From Defluviicoccus sp046348835 (GTDB lineage: Bacteria; Pseudomonadota; Alphaproteobacteria; Rhodospirillales; Defluviicoccaceae): a DNA stretch of 64,000 nt. Shown here in pieces: positions 9,156 to 18,842 of the stretch (the first letter of the stretch is position 1; every line of letters begins with the position of its first letter). The translations under genes were made by a program, and so were the position numbers. The notes below the pieces were generated by a model, which was given only the letters and a program-made list of their open reading frames with translations, did not search any database and had not been told where the DNA came from. The stretch spans positions 496,001 to 560,000 of the forward strand of contig JAXMDM010000003.1 of the NCBI GenBank assembly GCA_046348835.1, in the 5' to 3' direction.

Positions 9156-9828
9156 ATTATCTCAACGAGTTAGAGCGCAAGACCGCGAAGCTGCGAACGG
9201 GCGGATAAGCAGGAGGTAAGCACGGGCGCGGCAATTGGAGGGCTCCGGCGTTTCTAGTGGGTGGGCCTCCGGATCATCTTCCTGCCGCGCATCGCCGCGA
9301 TCCATCTTGGCGACAGTTCGGGCGTGCCGCGCTCAACGACGCTCTTGGTGCGGCGGTCCGCGATCGCTGCCGGAACCGGCGGCCGTGGCCGCCGCGCCGC
9401 GGGTGCTTTCCCCCGCTGAGATGTTGTGGGCAATTGCCCACAAGTTCGTTAGTCCCGTCGACCGGCACTTCCGGCTCGTCGTCCTCCTCCGGCGGCAGGG
9501 TTTTGCCGTCCCACTCCCCATCGGCTTGCAGGTCAGGGCGCCACAACTGCGGCTCCGCGGCGTGCGAAGATAGCCGGAGCGCGTCCGCTCCGGTAAGGGA
9601 CGAGACCGCTGGACGCCGCGCCAACCGCATCAGCTGATCGCCGCGCGCCGATCGCGGCACGGACAGAAGCATGCGCCTCGCCCCACGGACCGCTTGCCCA
9701 CCGTCCAACGACATGAGGCGTCCGATTGCGCTGTTGCCCGACTGCGAGCCAGCGATCGTCGAGGCTTCGCACCCGATAGGACGAAGCGGCGCCTGTGGCA
9801 CCAGTCTCCTCAAGGCGCCGCTCCTTAG
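9156..9828. other. Gene-poor region after tRNA-Arg
   Basis: No convincing gene. Open frames exist on both strands (for example 9274-9813 minus, 179 codons), but they have no start signal and an Arg/Ala/Gly-biased composition typical of chance frames in GC-rich DNA. The stretch holds one perfect 20-bp palindrome (9424-9443). Together with the frameshifted and decayed genes that follow, it looks like eroded accessory DNA. Confidence 0.4.
9424..9443. repeat. Perfect 20-bp palindrome TTGTGGGCAA/TTGCCCACAA
   Basis: The two 10-base halves are exact reverse complements. Its core has the form TGTGG-NN-AATT-NN-CCACA, the same form as a palindrome inside the integrated element at 35863-35880. It could be an operator or a dispersed palindromic repeat. 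No adjacent gene makes its role clear. Confidence 0.6.
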
Positions 9829-10895
9829 CTACAGGCACTGCAGCGATAAGCCATAGGCCCCAGTATACTCGTAATCGTCATAGACGCCGATGGTGTATGT
9901 CCCCGCCGTCGGCAGAGAAACTGTGTTCTCTCCGTAGTGACATTCACCCACCAGTTGACCGGCCGGGCTGAACACGCACCACTTTGTGCCATAAGTGCTG
10001 GGACCCGCGATCTTCAGGCTTATGGTCTGCGCAACCGCCGTCGTGAATTTGAACGTGTCTGTATCAGCGGCGGCGTTGAACGATCCGGATCTCTCGTCAC
10101 CGCAGGCAATCGGTTTGCCGCACGTATGAGCACTGCTAACGCCTTGCACCGAAAGCGTATAATCTCCAGTGTAGTTGTATTTGTCATGGGTAAGTATAGA
10201 GTAGGTGCCTGCACCCAGCGTGGGCGTTAGATCGAGACCATATTGGCATGGCTTGACGACACTCGATCCTTTCCGCAAACACCATTCCGTCCGTAGGTAC
10301 TAGGACCGGCGATCTTGATCCGGCCGACGGTGCCAGCGGGAACCGTCCAAGTGAACATGTCCGTGTTGCTCGCCGTCTCGAACTTGCACTTGAACAACGA
10401 ACCGCAGACGATCGTATCGGCCTCGGGAGAAGCGGTGCCTTCGGCAATCTGCGTGCATTGATCCGGACCTGGCCCGTCCACCGGTCGGCAGTTCGGTATT
10501 TCCGCGAAGGGACCTGTGATCCTTGCCGTCGCCGACGACGGGAAGGTGCCCGGAACCGGTTGTTCGTAGTTTATAATCACCTCATAGGAATGGCCAGCTA
10601 CCGCGGGCCTGCTGACCTTGCCGGTAAAGCTGCCGGTGCCGCCGGTGCCCACGGTGCTGACCGCGCCCGTGAGATCTGTTTCGACCGCCGTGCTGCGCAA
10701 CCTAGCGCCGGCCGATTTAGGTTTGGTCAGCACGGTTAAGGTCCCGTTGTCACTCGCGGTCAGGTCGAAGATGCAGGCCTTACCTGAATCAGCCAACGTA
10801 AACGTCTTATCGGTCGCCGCCGCCGGATCGACTGCGAAACCCGCTGCGCCAGCAATAAATGTTGGTAACAGGGCAAAACCAACCTTCTTCCACAT
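9829..10895 (-). pseudogene. Secreted repeat (PPC-like) protein gene with a one-base frameshift
   Basis: Two minus-strand frames together encode one protein of about 355 residues. The first part (from ATG 10895, GGGGGA 7 bases upstream) has a signal peptide (MWKKVGFALLPTFIAGAAGF) and beta-rich modules. It runs through IKIAGPSTYGR and then leaves frame. The second frame resumes at once with TEWCLRKGSS...YNYTGDYTLSVQ. This is demonstrated by a second repeat in the same protein, LKIAGPSTYGTKWCVF...YEYTGAYGLSLQ, which is intact. Restoring one base near 10292 joins the two frames. The repeats resemble bacterial pre-peptidase C-terminal beta-sandwiches. Either a recent mutation or a sequencing error. 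Confidence 0.75.
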
Positions 10896-11360
10896 CTGTG
10901 TATCCCCCATTCGGCCATTGTGTCAGACGATCGCGCCTTCCCGGGATCGGAAATGCCGGGGATCAAAAAGGCTTGGCTGTTCTTCGGGAAGCTGGTCAGC
11001 GGGCCGCGCCGGATGCACCGTGCCGGCCCACCCCGCCACACGCAAAGCGCTGCCCCCGCTAGCCTCCTTTTGCTTTGATCCGTCGGTCGGTCGGGTGCTG
11101 ACGCCTGACGAGCCGAGTCCATCTCCGAAGGCGACATTATACAATAGAAATTTGGTAAACGTAAATCGCTTATGGATCGAGAGTATATCGCGCCTCTTCA
11201 AGAGGCGCGGCTGGAAGGAGGAAGGTGTCGTCGCCTCCGGCTGCTTTGAGACGTGCGTGTCCGGTTCCGCGCTTGGCCGCACGGCGCCCGAACTACCGAC
11301 CGCAACCAACGAATTGCCCCGAAGGCTTCTGGGATGTCGATCTCGCAGCTTCGTCACCAT

Positions 11361-11573
11361 CTAATCGGCAACGTCTGAGAATGGTGTGGCAGTCTCTATG
11401 ATCCGTCCGATAAAGACCGGGCAGATGCTCGTGTGCTGCGCGGCGGGTCATGGTTCAACGCTTTGGGCAATGCGCGCTCAGCCTATCGCTTCAGGAACGG
11501 CCCGAAGAACCGGGTCAGCAGTTTCGGTTTTCGTGTGGTGTGTTCGTCCCCATCTTCGGGCACTGAGCCCTGA
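11361..11573 (+). pseudogene. Remnant of a SUMF1/formylglycine-generating-enzyme-domain gene
   Basis: The plus-strand frame reads GNV-stop-EWCGSLYDPS, then RVLRGGSWFNALGNARSAYR, FRNGPKNRVSSFGFRVV and a stop at 11571-11573. This is the C-terminal third of a SUMF1 (FGE-sulfatase) domain: GNVWEW, RVLRGGSW, R.AYR and GFRVV are its hallmark motifs. The tryptophan of GNVWEW is a TGA stop here, and the upstream two thirds of the domain are not recognisable. It is a dead fragment. SUMF1-domain proteins include sulfatase-activating enzymes and many effector or repeat-associated proteins; the original function cannot be told. Confidence 0.75.
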
Positions 11574-11576
11574 CCG

Positions 11577-11594
11577 GCGGCGCGTCAGCGCCGC
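11577..11594 (+). terminator. GC stem-loop after the SUMF1 remnant
   Basis: GCGGCGC-GTCA-GCGCCGC forms a perfect 7-bp stem with a 4-base loop beginning 3 bases after the remnant's stop codon. It is followed by TGCGATTTATC rather than a clear T-run, so termination is only plausible. It may be the surviving terminator of the dead gene. Confidence 0.35.
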
Positions 11595-11661
11595 TGCGAT
11601 TTATCAACCGCGGCCGGTTTGCCGCGCCGCCAGCGCCGGGTTTTGCGACGGGAGGAGAGGG

Positions 11662-12768
11662 ATGAGCGTCCTGTTTACGCCGTTGTCGGTGGGGGGGCTG
11701 ACGCTGGCCAACCGGATCGTCATCGCGCCCATGTGCCAGTACTCGGCGGTGGATGGCTGCATGACCGACTGGCACGTCATCCACCTGGGCCATCTGGCGC
11801 TTTCCGGTGCGGCGTTGTTGACCGTCGAGGCGACGGCGGTGTTGCCGGAGGGGCGGATCAGCTACGCCGACGTCGGCCTCTGGTCGGACCAGACCGAGGC
11901 GGCGATGGCGCGGGTGCTGGCGGGCGTCCGCCGCTGGTCGCCCATGCCCGTCGTCCTGCAGTTGGCCCACGCCGGGCGCAAGGCCTCGACCGAGGTCCCG
12001 TGGAAGGGCGGGGCGCAGATCGCCCCGGACGCACCCGGCGGCTGGCGGACGGCGGCGCCGTCGGCGCTGGCCTTCCATCCCGGCGACGCCGCGCCCCTGG
12101 CCCTCGACGATGCGGGGATCGCCCGCGTCCGCGACGCCTTTGCCGCCGCCGCCGGGCGGGCGGCACGGCTCGGGTTCGATGCGGTGCAGATCCATGCCGC
12201 CCACGGCTACCTGCTGCACCAGTTCCTGTCGCCGTTGTCGAACCGGCGCGACGACGCCTACGGCGGTAGCCTGGAGAACCGCATGCGCCTCACGCTCGAG
12301 GTGTTCGAGGCGGTGCGCGCCGGCTTTCCCGCCGACCGCCCGGTCAGCGTGCGGGTGTCGGGAACGGACTGGGTCGACGGCGGCTGGGACATCACCGAGA
12401 CGCTGGTCCTGGCGGAGGCGCTGGAACGGCGCGGCTGTGCGGCGATCCATGTGTCCAGCGGCGGCCTCAGCCCCGCCCAGCGCATCCCCGTCGGTCCCAG
12501 CTACCAGGTGCCGCTGGCCCGGGCGGTGAAGGCGGCGGTCGGGATGCCGGTGATCGCGGTCGGGCTGATCACCGAGTTCGAGCAGGCGGAGGCGATCGTC
12601 GGCACCGGCGACGCCGATCTGGTGGCGCTGGCCCGGGCGATGCTGTTCAACCCGCGCTGGCCGTGGCACGCCGCCGCCCATTTCGGCGCCCGGGTCAGGG
12701 CCCCGGATCAGTACCTGCGCTCGCAGCCGCGACAATACCGCAATCTGTTCGACGACCCCGCCGGGTGA
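11662..12768 (+). CDS. NADH:flavin oxidoreductase, old yellow enzyme (YqjM-like)
   Basis: An FMN-dependent ene-reductase/xenobiotic reductase of 368 residues. The start at ATG 11662 is fixed by GGAGGAGAGG just upstream. N terminus SVLFTPLSVGGLTLANRIVIAPM and MCQYSA are typical; QLAHAGRKAS, AAHGYLLHQFLSP and NRRDDAYGGSLENR are the flavin- and substrate-site motifs of the family, and the barrel ends with the ARAMLFNPRWPWHAA segment characteristic of the YqjM subgroup. Native substrate unknown. Convergent with the AI-2E family gene; a GC hairpin lies between them. Confidence 0.9.
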   Translation: MSVLFTPLSVGGLTLANRIVIAPMCQYSAVDGCMTDWHVIHLGHLALSGAALLTVEATAVLPEGRISYADVGLWSDQTEAAMARVLAGVRRWSPMPVVLQLAHAGRKASTEVPWKGGAQIAPDAPGGWRTAAPSALAFHPGDAAPLALDDAGIARVRDAFAAAAGRAARLGFDAVQIHAAHGYLLHQFLSPLSNRRDDAYGGSLENRMRLTLEVFEAVRAGFPADRPVSVRVSGTDWVDGGWDITETLVLAEALERRGCAAIHVSSGGLSPAQRIPVGPSYQVPLARAVKAAVGMPVIAVGLITEFEQAEAIVGTGDADLVALARAMLFNPRWPWHAAAHFGARVRAPDQYLRSQPRQYRNLFDDPAG

Positions 12769-12775
12769 CCCCGCC

Positions 12776-12795
12776 GTCCGGCGCCACCGCCGGAC
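12776..12795. terminator. Stem-loop between convergent genes
   Basis: GTCCGGCG-CCAC-CGCCGGAC is a perfect 8-bp stem with a 4-base loop in the 43-base gap between two convergent genes. No T-tract follows on either strand, so it may act as a bidirectional transcript end or only as an RNA 3' stabiliser. Confidence 0.45.
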
Positions 12796-12811
12796 AACGG
12801 TCCTGGCCCGT

Positions 12812-13894
12812 CTACGCGTCGACCGGCGGTGGTTCCGCCAGCCAAGCCTTGAACAGGGTGAAGCTGAGGGCGAGGACGACGGCACCGATGAAAAGGCCGA
12901 TGATCCCCGAGGCGAGAAGGCCGCCGATGGCGCCGATAAAGATGACCACCATCGGCACCTTGACCCCGCGGCCCAGCAGCAAGGGCCGGAGGACGTTGTC
13001 CATCAGGGCGACGAAGATGCACCAGATGGTGAAGATGACGGCGGTGGTGGTGTCGGCGGTGGTGAACACATAGGCGGCCGCCCCGATCAGTACCAGCGAC
13101 GGGCCGATCTGGACCACGCAGAGAAGCAGGCAGACCAGTGCCAGGAGGCCGGCGGCGGGGATGCCGACGGCGAGGAAACCGAGGCCGGCGAGGAGGGACT
13201 GGATCAGGGCGACGCCGAGGATGCCCCGGGCGACGCTGCGCACCGTGGCCTGCCCGAGATCGGCGTAGTCGGCACCCCGGTCGCCGGCGAAGCGGATGGC
13301 GATGGCGCGTGCAGCCTGCCCGCCGCTCTTGGCATGAGCCAGAAACACACCGGCGATGATGATCGCCAGCACGAACTGGAGGATACCGAGGCCGATGTCG
13401 CCGACCATCGACAGCAGCCAGCGGCCGACCGCGGCGATCTGCGGCGCGATCTGGGTGACGGCGGCGCCGATGTTGTCCGAGGCGAGGCGCCAGTATTGGG
13501 TCAGGGGTTCGCCGATGAGCGGCCAGTGACCGACACTCTCCGGCGGCGGCGGGATCGCCAGGTCGCCGGAAGTGAGGTGGGCGGCCACCCCCCGCGCGCT
13601 CTCCGCCAGGGTGCCGGCCAGCATCGCCGTCGGCCCGATGAGGACGACCAGCATCAAGAGGGTGACCAGGGAGGCGGCGATCGTGGCGCGATGGTCGACC
13701 CACGCCTCCAGCCGGCGATACGCGGGAAAGACGGCGACGGCGATGATGATCCCCCACACCACCGGAATGATGAACGGCCGGACGATCTGGAAGCACCAGG
13801 CGACGAGCAGGGCCACCAGGCTGATGCGGATGGCGGCTTCCACCGCCCTGCGGACGAAAATCCGATCGGTTCGGGATTCGAGTGAAGTGTTCAC
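12812..13894 (-). CDS. AI-2E family transporter (TqsA/PerM-like permease)
   Basis: A polytopic inner-membrane protein of about 360 residues. It has two helices near the N terminus (SLVALLVAWCFQIVRPFIIP and VVWGIIIAVAVF), a further pair (TIAASLVTLLMLVVLIGP) and a C-terminal bundle with LVCLLLCVVQIGP and LMDNVLRPLLLGRGVKVP, the conserved signature of the AI-2E exporter family. Some members export autoinducer-2; others are Na+/H+ antiporters or have unknown roles. The GTG at 13894 gives the usual length; an ATG at 14008 in the same frame would add 38 atypical residues. Confidence 0.85.
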   Translation of the reverse strand: MNTSLESRTDRIFVRRAVEAAIRISLVALLVAWCFQIVRPFIIPVVWGIIIAVAVFPAYRRLEAWVDHRATIAASLVTLLMLVVLIGPTAMLAGTLAESARGVAAHLTSGDLAIPPPPESVGHWPLIGEPLTQYWRLASDNIGAAVTQIAPQIAAVGRWLLSMVGDIGLGILQFVLAIIIAGVFLAHAKSGGQAARAIAIRFAGDRGADYADLGQATVRSVARGILGVALIQSLLAGLGFLAVGIPAAGLLALVCLLLCVVQIGPSLVLIGAAAYVFTTADTTTAVIFTIWCIFVALMDNVLRPLLLGRGVKVPMVVIFIGAIGGLLASGIIGLFIGAVVLALSFTLFKAWLAEPPPVDA

Positions 13895-14034
13895 GTTGCA
13901 CGTTCTGGCCGAAAACTCATGGATGCGCCCCCCCCGCCGTGCGGTCATGCCGGCGAGAGAGACGGTTAGCACGGCAGCGCAGGTGAGGTCGACCGCAACT
14001 GCTGGCAATGCCGGGCTTTTTGGACGGGGCGCGG

Positions 14035-17000
14035 TTAGAACGCCAGGTCGACTCTGGGCGGGCCGTGATCGGCGGGATCGGCGCGGGGCTCGGCGCAGAA
14101 CGGGACCCGCGCCCGCTCGATGCCGGTGCCGTCGGTCAATGCGTCGCGAACGGCCCTCGTCCGCAACTGCGCCAGCTCCCGCAGCTTCGGCAGTGCCTTT
14201 GTCGTCGCCGCGGCGCGCTCCCGCTCATCAACGTTGCCGATCAGCAGATCAACGTCCTTGCCGGTCGCCACGCCGCACACCGACAGGTTCAGCCGCGGCC
14301 GATCCTTCAGGACCTGGCGGAGACCGACGACCGCCCGCTGCGTTTCGCCGGCGATCGCGGCTTCTCCCGGTGCAAACGCCAGCGGCGCCAGGCCGGGCGC
14401 CGCGCCCGCTTCCGCCGCCGCCGTGCCGCCATTGCCGCTGCCGCCATCGGTCGCCGACAGAACCGCCACCGATGCCGAGATAAGCTTGAACGGCGAGGTG
14501 ACCAGCGCCCGCAGGACCCGGAACACGGTCGACCAGATCATGTCGGAATAGTCGAATTCCGGCGATAACAGGTCACCTTCGAAGGGCAGGGTGATATCGA
14601 TCGTGCCGTCCGGATCTTCCAGCAGACCGATGATGGTGCTGAGCGGCACCCCGACCGATTTGGTGATCCGATTGCTTCCGGTATCCGGCCGATCGGCGAA
14701 GCGCAGGTCGCCGACGGTGGCACGAACCTCGCCCTGCAACTGGCCAGCGGTGGCCCTGCCCTCGGCGCCGGCCACGAGCTTGCCTTCGGTGATATCCAGT
14801 CCGATCTGCGGCGCGACGTAGGGATTGACCTGCGGCAGGAGGATCTCATTGAGCTGCATGCGTAAATCGAAATCCGGGCGGGGCTTGAACGGCAGCGCCC
14901 AGCCATCGGCGGTGATCTGCGCATCGGCGAGGCGCGCCTTCAGCCGCAGGTCGGCGCGCGACGCGGGGTTGGTGCTGTCCACATTTTGCAAAGACAGCGT
15001 CTCGATGTTGATCGTCGCGCTGGCCGGCGGCGACAGCGACTGATCGAGCATGGATATTTTGCCGCCGGCGAGGAGGCCCATCTGGCCGACGCGGATGACC
15101 GGCAGGTTTTCCGGCGGCCAGGGCCGTTGCGCCTTGGTCTTGCCGCTGCCCGCCGCCGCCTCGGCCTTTGCGGCGGCGCTTGCCGCCGTCTCCTCGGTCG
15201 ACGGTGCCCGACGGGTGAGCGAGAGATCGAACTTGCCGACCGCCAGTCGATCGAAGCCGTAACGGCCGGGCGGCCGGAGATCGGCCTCGGCGCCGTCGAG
15301 CATCACCCGGTCGATGCTGAGCATGATCGGCATCTCGCCCCCGGGCATTGTCGCCTCGGCCGACTTGAGACCGAGACTGGCCCTGAGCCGCTGCTTCGGC
15401 GTCGGTCCGCCGGCCTCGTAGACAAGATCGTCGACAGCCAGCCGCAGCCCGGCGAGATCGATCGCCTTGCCCGGCTCGGAGCCCTCGCCGCCGATCCGTG
15501 CCCGGACGGCATCGCTATCGATCCGCCCCTTGAAGCCGAAACCGCTGACCGCGCCGGCCTCGCGGTAACTGAACTGCTTCAGGTCGATGCCGAGGCGGCT
15601 CAAGCTGCCGTTGATGACCTGCGCCCTGTCCGGTGCGCCCACCCTCAGCGACAGGCTCGGCGCCGAGAGCCCGACCCGGCCGCTGACGAGGAGGGTCTCC
15701 GCATCGACCACGTCGACGTCGACCGATTTCAGCTTAACCTCGGCACCGGACAGCCGCAGGTCGCTCCCCGGTTCGAGCGGCGCCTCGAGACGGAACCGAT
15801 CCAGCGCCAGGGCCGGCGCGACGATCTTGACCTTGGTGCCGGCGTTGCCGTCATCGACGACGAGGGTGGGCAGCGTGCCGGCGAAGGCCGCCGCGCCGAT
15901 GCGGATGGCCGACGGCGGCGCACCGCCGGTGGCTTGGTCGAAGATGGTGACGAGGAGATTGGTCGCATCGACGCCGAAGCCGCCATCGATGCTGGTGCTT
16001 CCGGGGGGGAATGCGAAGCGGGCGCCATCCAGCGTCGCCTTTACCGCGTCGGCGGTAATCCTGATGGGCTCCACATCGGGAATGGTCAGATCGAGCCCGC
16101 CGATATCGGTCACGCCGGTGAGGGTAAAGGGGGTGCCGGCCGCGGTCGTGTCCATATCGAACCGGGAAAGGCGGATCGCCGCGGTTGCGATCTTGCCCTT
16201 GACGCTGGGGCCGCCGAGGGTCAGGGCTTCCACATCCAGCTCCGGGGTGATGGTGATCGCCGGCACCGCCCGGCGCGACAGGGCCGCCTTGAGCGCCGGC
16301 AGGGCGATTTTGGCGCTGCCGATGCCAACCTCGGTGCCGTCGTCGAGCCGTAACCCCATCGTCCCCAGGTCGAGCGAGGCATCGCCACTGACGTCGACGT
16401 TGCCCGAGGCGTCGGCCAGGACGCGGATCCCGTTCAAGTTGGCGGTGCCCTGGGCGAGGCGAAGGGTGCCGAACGCCGGATTGGCCATGTCGACATCGGA
16501 CAGCTTGGCGTTGCCCTGCAGCTCTGCCTCGATCCGGCCGCTGACGACGTCGACCGAGCCCCTGCCGTTCACCGCGACATCGATGCGACCGGCATTGGGG
16601 TTGAAGCCGAGCGGGCCGGCGAACCTTTCGACCTTGCCCAGCTCGATACCGGTGACCTCGACCTTGGCGTCGATATCGACGCTCTGGGCGAACGGCGTCG
16701 CCGTCCCGGCGACGGCGATGTGAATCTGGTTGAGATCGCCGTCGAGGCGGAACCGCCCCGGATCGGCCGGTGCCCAGGTGGCGAAGCCTTCGAGATCCAG
16801 TTCGGCCACCTCGATCGTCGCTTGGCCGCCCCGCTCGCGGGTAAAGACCACCCGGCTGTCGCGCAGCTCCAGGCGGTCGAGCCCGGCGCCCCAGCCCAGC
16901 CGCTGATCGAGCGTCGGCGGCACGTCCGGCGGTGACGGCGATGGAGGTTGCGGCGGCAACGGGGAGGATTTTGCCGCCTCGGCCTCGGATTTCGCCGCTT

Positions 17001-17472
17001 GTTCGGCGAGGATCTGGGTCAGCGGGATCCCGTTGATGCTGATCTCGCCCGTCGCCGCCTGGCGGATATCGATGCGAATACCTTCGATGACCGCCGAATC
17101 GATCAGCGCCTGTTTTTGGAACAACCGCCGCACGTCAATCCTGATCCCGATGCGGCCCAGCTGCCCCGGCTCGCCGCCGGTGCCCTTGAAGCTGACCGGG
17201 CCGAAGCTGATCTCACCGCGAAACAGGTTGATGTTGATGGTCTCGACGCCGCTGGTGTCGATGTTGAGGCCCTGGAAGTAGGTGCGGGCGAGATAGCGGG
17301 CGACGTAGTCCGGCGCTCGCGCGAAGACGAAGGCGAGCGCTGCCCCGATCGCCAGCACCACACCGACAACGACCAGCCAGCGCCGCGACCGTCGCTTCGG
17401 CCTCTCTTGCCCCGTTGCGTCCGCTTCCGCCAACCCGCTAATCCATCCGTTCTTCCTGATCCGTCGGAGCAC
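14035..17472 (-). CDS. AsmA-like DUF748 domain protein
   Basis: A 1,145-residue envelope protein. A single N-terminal transmembrane anchor (WLVVVGVVLAIGAALAFVFA, about residues 32-52) is followed by a very long beta-rich periplasmic region. The AsmA/DUF748 opening is recognisable (ISFGPVSFKG, IDVRRLFQKQALIDSAVIEG), and long runs alternate hydrophobic and polar residues. Near the C terminus, DLGITLPFEGDLLSPEF-like text (ITLPFEGDLLSPEFDYSDMI) matches the DUF748 end. AsmA-type proteins are thought to be bridge-like lipid carriers between inner and outer membranes; that role is inferred here from the fold family. Confidence 0.82.
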   Translation of the reverse strand: MLRRIRKNGWISGLAEADATGQERPKRRSRRWLVVVGVVLAIGAALAFVFARAPDYVARYLARTYFQGLNIDTSGVETININLFRGEISFGPVSFKGTGGEPGQLGRIGIRIDVRRLFQKQALIDSAVIEGIRIDIRQAATGEISINGIPLTQILAEQAAKSEAEAAKSSPLPPQPPSPSPPDVPPTLDQRLGWGAGLDRLELRDSRVVFTRERGGQATIEVAELDLEGFATWAPADPGRFRLDGDLNQIHIAVAGTATPFAQSVDIDAKVEVTGIELGKVERFAGPLGFNPNAGRIDVAVNGRGSVDVVSGRIEAELQGNAKLSDVDMANPAFGTLRLAQGTANLNGIRVLADASGNVDVSGDASLDLGTMGLRLDDGTEVGIGSAKIALPALKAALSRRAVPAITITPELDVEALTLGGPSVKGKIATAAIRLSRFDMDTTAAGTPFTLTGVTDIGGLDLTIPDVEPIRITADAVKATLDGARFAFPPGSTSIDGGFGVDATNLLVTIFDQATGGAPPSAIRIGAAAFAGTLPTLVVDDGNAGTKVKIVAPALALDRFRLEAPLEPGSDLRLSGAEVKLKSVDVDVVDAETLLVSGRVGLSAPSLSLRVGAPDRAQVINGSLSRLGIDLKQFSYREAGAVSGFGFKGRIDSDAVRARIGGEGSEPGKAIDLAGLRLAVDDLVYEAGGPTPKQRLRASLGLKSAEATMPGGEMPIMLSIDRVMLDGAEADLRPPGRYGFDRLAVGKFDLSLTRRAPSTEETAASAAAKAEAAAGSGKTKAQRPWPPENLPVIRVGQMGLLAGGKISMLDQSLSPPASATINIETLSLQNVDSTNPASRADLRLKARLADAQITADGWALPFKPRPDFDLRMQLNEILLPQVNPYVAPQIGLDITEGKLVAGAEGRATAGQLQGEVRATVGDLRFADRPDTGSNRITKSVGVPLSTIIGLLEDPDGTIDITLPFEGDLLSPEFDYSDMIWSTVFRVLRALVTSPFKLISASVAVLSATDGGSGNGGTAAAEAGAAPGLAPLAFAPGEAAIAGETQRAVVGLRQVLKDRPRLNLSVCGVATGKDVDLLIGNVDERERAAATTKALPKLRELAQLRTRAVRDALTDGTGIERARVPFCAEPRADPADHGPPRVDLAF

Positions 17473-17568
17473 TCCTTAGCGATCTTGGACCGGTCCGCGG
17501 AGAACGCAACTGGATCGGGAGGCTCGAGCCGGATCAGGATTCGGCCTCGGCCACGAGCCAGGCCAAGA

Positions 17569-18798
17569 TCACACCTGAATGATCTGCTTCGAGCGAAGCC
17601 GCTCAATCTGGCGGCCCGACAGATCCAGTCGTTCGGTAAGAATGCTTGCCGTGTGTTCGCCGAGGCGAGGCGGCGGCGAATGGTATTCAACCGGCGTCGC
17701 CGACATACGGAGGGGATTGGCGACGGCCGGCACCGTTCCCAGCTCGGGGTGAGGCAGGGCGAACGCAGTTCCCCGCGCCCGCACATGCGGATCCGCAAAG
17801 ACCGCGGCCAGATCGTTGATCGGCCCGCACGGCACGGCGACCGCTTCAAGCGCCCTGATCCAATCGGATGTCGAACGCTGGACCGTCACCCGCCTAAGAC
17901 GCGCGATCAAGTCGCCGCGGTGGGCGACGCGGGCGGCATTGGTCGAAAACCTCGGATCCTGGGCCAGTTCGGGGAGTCCGGCCTCGGTGCAGAAGCGGAG
18001 GAACTGACCGTCGTTGCCGACGGCCAGGATCATGTAGCCGTCGGCCGTCGGAAAGTCCTCATAGGGCACGATGCTGGGATGGGCGTTTCCCAGCCGCTGC
18101 GACGACGGGTCGCCGACGAGGTGGTTGAGCGCGCGATTGGCGAGGCAGGCGATCTCCACGTCGAGGAGGGCGACGTCGATATACTGGCCCTCGCCGGTTC
18201 GCTCACGATAAGCCAGCGCCGCCAGCACCGCGTTGCACGCATAAAGACCGGTCAGGATGTCGGTGAGGGCGACGCCGACCTTCATCGGCCCCCCGCCAGG
18301 CTCGTCGTCGGGTCGTCCGGTGATGCTCATCAATCCGCCAAGGCCCTGGATGAGGAAGTCATAACCGGGGCGTGCGGCATAAGGGCCTGTTTGACCGAAG
18401 CCGGTGATCGAGCAGTAGATGATCCCGGGGTTCTCCAGCTTGATCGTCGCGTAGTCGAGTCCGTATCTTTGCAGGCCGCCGACTTTGAAATTTTCGATGA
18501 GCACATCCGATGTCTTGGCAAGGTCGCGAACGAGTTGTTGCCCTTCCGGATGGCCGATATCGATACTGACGGACTTTTTGTTGCGGTTGGTGCTGAGATA
18601 ATAGGCGGAAACGTCGCTGTCGTTGCCTGCCGGCGTCTTGGCAAAGGGCGGGCCCCAGCCCCGGGTCTCGTCTCCCGTGCCGGGCCGTTCGATCTTGATG
18701 ACCTCGGCGCCCAGGTCGGCCAGCAGCTGGCTTGCCCACGGCCCGGCGAGAACCCGCGAAAGGTCAAGCACCCGAATGTGCGAGAGCGCGCCGGCCAT
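17569..18798 (-). CDS. CaiB/BaiF (class III) CoA-transferase, probably glutarate-specific
   Basis: A 409-residue family III CoA-transferase. The N-terminal motif VLDLSRVLAGPWASQLLADLGAEVIKIE (read in pieces: VLDLSRVLAG, PWASQLLADLG, AEVIKIERPG) and the RNKKSVSIDI and SITGFGQTGPYA motifs define the family; the catalytic aspartate lies in the YDFLIQ region. It sits 44 bases downstream of glutaryl-CoA dehydrogenase on the same strand. This context, known from many Proteobacteria and mirrored by human SUGCT, suggests succinyl-CoA:glutarate CoA transfer feeding the dehydrogenase. The substrate is inferred from the neighbour. Confidence 0.88.
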   Translation of the reverse strand: MAGALSHIRVLDLSRVLAGPWASQLLADLGAEVIKIERPGTGDETRGWGPPFAKTPAGNDSDVSAYYLSTNRNKKSVSIDIGHPEGQQLVRDLAKTSDVLIENFKVGGLQRYGLDYATIKLENPGIIYCSITGFGQTGPYAARPGYDFLIQGLGGLMSITGRPDDEPGGGPMKVGVALTDILTGLYACNAVLAALAYRERTGEGQYIDVALLDVEIACLANRALNHLVGDPSSQRLGNAHPSIVPYEDFPTADGYMILAVGNDGQFLRFCTEAGLPELAQDPRFSTNAARVAHRGDLIARLRRVTVQRSTSDWIRALEAVAVPCGPINDLAAVFADPHVRARGTAFALPHPELGTVPAVANPLRMSATPVEYHSPPPRLGEHTASILTERLDLSGRQIERLRSKQIIQV

Positions 18799-18842
18799 GG
18801 CGGTCTCCTTTATTCCGCTTTCCCATGGGCTGCCGGCGCGGC

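Larger units (their letters stand above)
10896..11660. other. Decayed intergenic region
   Basis: The 765 bases between the frameshifted secreted-protein gene and the flavin oxidoreductase contain no intact gene. They hold a 9-bp-stem palindrome with a one-base centre at 11190-11208 (GCGCCTCTT/AAGAGGCGC), the SUMF1-like remnant at 11361-11573 and a stem-loop just after it. Locally AT-richer DNA occurs around 11130-11190. Confidence 0.45.

Noticed and set aside
9274..9813. 179-codon minus-strand frame after tRNA-Arg as an integrase or transposase remnant
   Set aside because: No recombinase motif could be found, there is no ribosome-binding site, and the composition fits a chance frame.
11190..11208. 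Palindrome GCGCCTCTT-C-AAGAGGCGC
   Set aside because: A one-base centre makes it a poor terminator, and no gene start or end is close by. Left as part of the decayed region.
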